From assembly GCA_036380925.1 (NCBI GenBank), contig DASVDW010000198.1, forward strand, positions 1 to 32,296: a stretch of 32,296 nt of DNA. The letters run 5' to 3'. Source of the stretch: JAICLV01 sp036380925 (GTDB taxonomy: Bacteria; Actinomycetota; Actinomycetes; Acidothermales; Acidothermaceae). This document shows positions 29,726-32,296 of the stretch, piece after piece (position 1 is the stretch's first letter; each line of letters begins with the position of its first letter). The translations under genes and the position numbers were made by a program. The notes under the pieces were generated by a model. It saw nothing but the letters and a program-made list of their open reading frames with translations. It was not told the origin of the DNA and did no database searches.

Positions 29726-30687
29726 CCGGCGAGCACGTCCTCCCGTCGCGCGAGCACTCGTTCGACCGCTTCGAGCACGTCCGACACGCGTGTCGCGAGC
29801 AGCGCCGGATCGGGCTGGTCGCCGTGCGGATCGCCTCCCGCCAAGTCGGCGCCTCGCCATAACGCGACGTGCCTGCGGTCGGCCGGCGGGCCCCATCGCG
29901 TCGGCGAGGTCGGCCCGAACAACAGCACGGACGACGTGGCGTACGCGGTCGCCAGGTGCGCCGGCCCGGTGTCGCCGCAGATCACCAGTTGGGCGTGCGC
30001 GATCAGCGCCGCGAGCCCGACGACGTCCGTCTTCCCAGCGAAAACCGCGGACGGCGACAGGCCGGCAAACTCGGCGACCGCGGTCGCCAGCCGCAGTTCG
30101 CTCCGGGCGCCGGTGACGACGACGTCGTGGCCCGCCCGCCTTAACGCCCGGGCCACCTCGGCGTAGCGTCGTGGCGGCCAGCGACGAGCGGCGAACGCGG
30201 CGCCCGGGTGGATGACGGTGACGTCGCGCGCCGCAGGCCGATCCGTCGGCATGCGCAGCCGGTAGTCGGCTGGATCGGCGGACACGCCATACACGGCGAG
30301 CAACTCGCACCAGCGCTCGCGCTCGTGGCCCGGCCATTCGTCGTCCCATCGTGGGAACGCCTCGTCGCCGAACGACCACAGCCGCTTGGGGCGCAACGAG
30401 CGCAACGCCGCCGTGCTCTGCGGACCGCGACCGTGCAGGTTGACCGCGACGTCGACCTTGCGGCGAGGCGCGCAGAAGTCGTCAGGGCCGCGCGCGGGCG
30501 CGACGCTGTCGATCGCTCCGGTGAGCGGCGCCAACGCCGCGACTCCGGCGGTGGTGGCCAGCCGCACCTCGTGTTCGGGAAACGCGCGGCGCAGCGCGCG
30601 ATAGGCCGGCACCGCGACGAGGAAGTCGCCGAGGAACAGCGCGCGAAGCGCGAACAGCAGCGGGCGTTGTGCTCCGCTTACGGCCAC
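29722..30687 (-). CDS. Family 9 glycosyltransferase (heptosyltransferase type)
   Basis: A 321-residue GT-B enzyme. It starts RPLLFALRALFLGDFLVAVP with the first strand and glycine-rich turn of the family, then VTVIHPGAAFAARRWPPRRY, VVVTGARSELRLA, IAHAQLVICGDTGPAHLATA and VLLFGPTSPTRWGP, the nucleotide-binding part. GT9 includes the LPS heptosyltransferases WaaC/WaaF; in actinobacteria the acceptor is unknown. The start is GTG 30687; its first 10 bp overlap the dehydrogenase end (30678-30687), so it is the third gene of the hldE operon. The upstream 435 bp of open frame read as arginine-rich shadow and are rejected. It should use the ADP-heptose that HldE makes. Its stop overlaps cheR. Confidence 0.9.
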   Translation of the reverse strand: MAVSGAQRPLLFALRALFLGDFLVAVPAYRALRRAFPEHEVRLATTAGVAALAPLTGAIDSVAPARGPDDFCAPRRKVDVAVNLHGRGPQSTAALRSLRPKRLWSFGDEAFPRWDDEWPGHERERWCELLAVYGVSADPADYRLRMPTDRPAARDVTVIHPGAAFAARRWPPRRYAEVARALRRAGHDVVVTGARSELRLATAVAEFAGLSPSAVFAGKTDVVGLAALIAHAQLVICGDTGPAHLATAYATSSVLLFGPTSPTRWGPPADRRHVALWRGADLAGGDPHGDQPDPALLATRVSDVLEAVERVLARREDVLAG

Positions 30688-31370
30688 GACGGCTCCTCCG
30701 CCGCGGCGATCACCAACTCTCGCAACTCGCAGCCCGCCGGTTGGCCAAGCGCGAACAGCACCGCCTGCGCGACATTTTCCGGCGCGTTGAGTTTCGCGTC
30801 CGGGCCGGGCCGGTATTGCGCCGGCCGGTCGTCGAAGAAGTGGGTCGACATCCCGCCGGGGATCAACAGCGTGACGCCGATCTCGCCTTGGGTCTCCGCG
30901 GCGAGCGCGCGGGTGAAGCCGACGACGCCGAATTTCGACGCGCAGTAGGCGGTGGCGTCGCTGAGCGCTTTGACGCCGAGGGTCGACGCCACCGTGACCA
31001 CCCGGCCGTGCCCCGCCGTCAGGTACGGAAGGCTGGCGCGCACGACGGCCGCGGTGCCGAGCAGGTTGACCGCGATCACCTGCTCCCACTCCTTGGCGTC
31101 GACCTCGCTGAGCTTTCCGCACCGGTCGACACCGGCGGCGGTCACGACCGCGTCGAGGCGGCCGCCCGTTTCATCGACGAGCGACCTGACCGCGTCCTCA
31201 GCCGAACGGGTGTCGGCGAGGTCGACAATCCGATGGGGCCAATTCGCCTGTGGCCGCTTGCGATCCAGCACCAACGCGGCGCCGCCGTCGTCCTCGACCG
31301 CCGCGCAGACCGCCGCGCCGAGACCCGACGCGCCACCGGTCACCAGCACCGACCCGACATTTCTGCTCAC
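30678..31370 (-). CDS. Short-chain dehydrogenase/reductase
   Basis: A 230-residue Rossmann-fold oxidoreductase. The cofactor motif is VLVTGGASGLGAAVC, with a conserved N in VNLLGTAAVV, a serine in VASTLG and the catalytic YCASK (Y-x3-K). A basic patch after the second strand (LDRKRPQ) hints at NADP but is not decisive. The substrate is unknown; its place between hldE and the glycosyltransferase suggests modification of a sugar or sugar nucleotide, though the SDR family is broad. The start is GTG 31370: AAGGAG (reading across 31386-31381) lies eight bases upstream. An in-frame GTG at 31391 lies before this site and is less likely. The gene follows hldE by 13 bp and overlaps the next by 10 bp. 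Confidence 0.88.
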   Translation of the reverse strand: MSRNVGSVLVTGGASGLGAAVCAAVEDDGGAALVLDRKRPQANWPHRIVDLADTRSAEDAVRSLVDETGGRLDAVVTAAGVDRCGKLSEVDAKEWEQVIAVNLLGTAAVVRASLPYLTAGHGRVVTVASTLGVKALSDATAYCASKFGVVGFTRALAAETQGEIGVTLLIPGGMSTHFFDDRPAQYRPGPDAKLNAPENVAQAVLFALGQPAGCELRELVIAAAEEPSWP

Positions 31371-31383
31371 CGCTGGAATCTCC

Positions 31384-32296
31384 TTATCCACGAGCGCCTT
31401 GGGCGGCCGCCGACACCAACGCGGACGTCGATCGGCCCTTCAAGTAGGGGAGGACGACCGCCTGACCGCCCCACGCCGACAGCGCGGCCGCCTCGGGCAG
31501 CGTGCGGCCGTCGTAGTCGCCGCCCTTCGCCCAGATGTGCGGCCGCAGCCGCTGCAACACTTCGGTGGGCGTGTCTTCGTCGAAGATGACCACGGCGTCG
31601 ACGCAATCGAGCGCTTCGAGCACCTGGGCGCGGTCGGCCTGCGGCACCAACGGCCGACCGGAGCCTTTCAACCGCGCCACCGACGAGTCAGAGTTCAGGC
31701 AGACGACGAGAAAGTCGCCGAGCGCGCGCGCCGCGCGCAGCGTCTCGACGTGTCCGGCATGCAGCAGGTCGAAGCACCCACCGGTGGCGACCACCGTCCC
31801 GCCGCGGTCGCGAACTCGCTGTGCTTGTTGAAAAACATCGGCGTCTTCGACCGGCTCGACGTGGTGCCCGAGAACGCGCGTCACGCCGAGGCGGACGAAC
31901 TCCGACGCGGCCGTTACCGCGGTCGCGGTCGCCTCCGACAACAAGGCGCCGGACGCGAGAGCGGCGGCGAGCGCGCCGGCGAAGCGGTCACCCGCGCCAC
32001 AGGGATCGACGCACGGCACGCTCGGAGCGGGTAGCACGAGCGGGCTGTCATCGCCGAAGGAAAGCAGCGCGCCGTCGGCGCCCATCGTCACGCACACCGA
32101 CTTCGGGCGCCATTTCGCAAGCAGCGCCTTGGCATGTGACGCGACGTCATGTAGTGATCGCGGTTCGGTGCGGGCGCCGGCGAAGCGGGCCGCCTCAGCG
32201 CGGTTCGGCGTCACGGTGGCGACGTCGGCCACCGGCGTCGCCCCGTTCGGGTGCGGATCCCACACCATCGCGGTGGTCGACGCCAAGCCGGTGAGC
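31384..32296 (-). CDS. hldE: Bifunctional heptose-7-phosphate kinase / heptose-1-phosphate adenylyltransferase, 5' end beyond window
   Basis: About 304 C-terminal residues are visible; the frame stays open to the window edge. The first part is the end of a ribokinase-like (PfkB) kinase: VWDPHPNGA, VCVTMGADGAL and DPCGAGDRFAGALAAAL with the catalytic aspartate of GAGD. After this comes a nucleotidyltransferase with GGCFDLLHAGHVETL (HxGH motif), LNSDSSVARLKG and VDAVVIFDEDTP. The two domains in one protein are as in E. coli HldE/RfaE, which makes D-glycero-D-manno-heptose-1,7-bisphosphate and then ADP-heptose. In Gram-negative bacteria these go to LPS; actinobacteria have no LPS, so the product probably ends up in another glycan. 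Homologs in actinobacteria are known. Confidence 0.9.
   Translation of the reverse strand, partial: LTGLASTTAMVWDPHPNGATPVADVATVTPNRAEAARFAGARTEPRSLHDVASHAKALLAKWRPKSVCVTMGADGALLSFGDDSPLVLPAPSVPCVDPCGAGDRFAGALAAALASGALLSEATATAVTAASEFVRLGVTRVLGHHVEPVEDADVFQQAQRVRDRGGTVVATGGCFDLLHAGHVETLRAARALGDFLVVCLNSDSSVARLKGSGRPLVPQADRAQVLEALDCVDAVVIFDEDTPTEVLQRLRPHIWAKGGDYDGRTLPEAAALSAWGGQAVVLPYLKGRSTSALVSAAAQGARG

Noticed and set aside
27848..30379. 843-codon open frame on the minus strand opposite cheR
   Set aside because: It lacks any recognised domain, is rich in R, G, H and A as is usual for antisense frames in high-GC coding DNA, and covers the well-supported cheR and the start of GT9.
30688..31122. 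N-terminal extension of the family 9 glycosyltransferase (145 extra residues)
   Set aside because: The extension is an arginine-rich frame inside the dehydrogenase gene; the family fold starts at GTG 30687.
1..32296. CRISPR arrays, tRNA or rRNA genes, insertion sequences, prophage
   Set aside because: I saw no regularly spaced repeats, no cloverleaf or rRNA sequence, no transposase or integrase motifs and no terminal inverted repeats. The only tandem repeats are the short ones listed.

Overview
The window is a gene-dense, very GC-rich stretch of a chromosome from an actinobacterium. The evidence is high GC with GTG/TTG starts, actinobacterial families (DUF3117, DUF6221, ANTAR, GerMN lipoprotein, zinc-binding anti-sigma factor), and a gene order that recalls the folP2-Rv1209-tagA-Rv1211-glgM/glgC ... 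Rv1220c-sigE-rseA ... mrp region of Mycobacterium tuberculosis. The genus cannot be named from sequence alone. I see no rRNA, tRNA, CRISPR, insertion sequence or phage gene, and no gene-free gap longer than about 230 bp.

Layout. 1-4408: a FolP2-like protein (cut by the window edge), a DivIVA-type protein, an SRPBCC protein overlapping tag, a PaaG-like crotonase, DUF3117 and leucyl aminopeptidase. 4415-7778: a STAS protein facing away from a response regulator/histidine kinase/GerMN lipoprotein operon. 7775-10967: O-methyltransferase divergent from sigE-rseA, then mrp. 11070-14889: a MarR regulator, a PilB/GspE-like ATPase fused to zinc ribbons and a degenerate receiver, and a family 2 glycosyltransferase. 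14917-19401: a PAS-GAF-PP2C phosphatase convergent with a two-gene operon made of a REC-PAS-PAS histidine kinase and a receiver fused to an RsbW-like ATPase. 19518-22585: DUF6221, a VOC protein, a long-form argininosuccinate synthase and a GNAT acetyltransferase. 22594-25098: divergent glgM and glgC. 25095-29725: a second signalling block with a STAS protein lacking the usual serine, a small protein, a minimal ANTAR protein, a coiled-coil protein, a receiverless CheB with a zinc ribbon, and a CheR with two PAS domains around a coiled coil. 29722-32296: a minus-strand operon of HldE (partial), a short-chain dehydrogenase and a family 9 glycosyltransferase, which points to heptose-containing glycan synthesis.

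How it fits together. Much of the window is signalling: two-component, ECF sigma/anti-sigma, partner-switching (phosphatase, STAS, RsbW-like kinase) and orphan CheB/CheR parts. The least ordinary elements are the receiver-ATPase fusion in an operon with a hybrid kinase, the PilB fusion, and the CheB/CheR/ANTAR/STAS block. A repeated promoter geometry also stands out: at least twelve genes have a -10-like hexamer exactly six bases before the start codon, which suggests widespread leaderless transcription and settles several starts. Three convergent gene pairs share overlapping stop codons.
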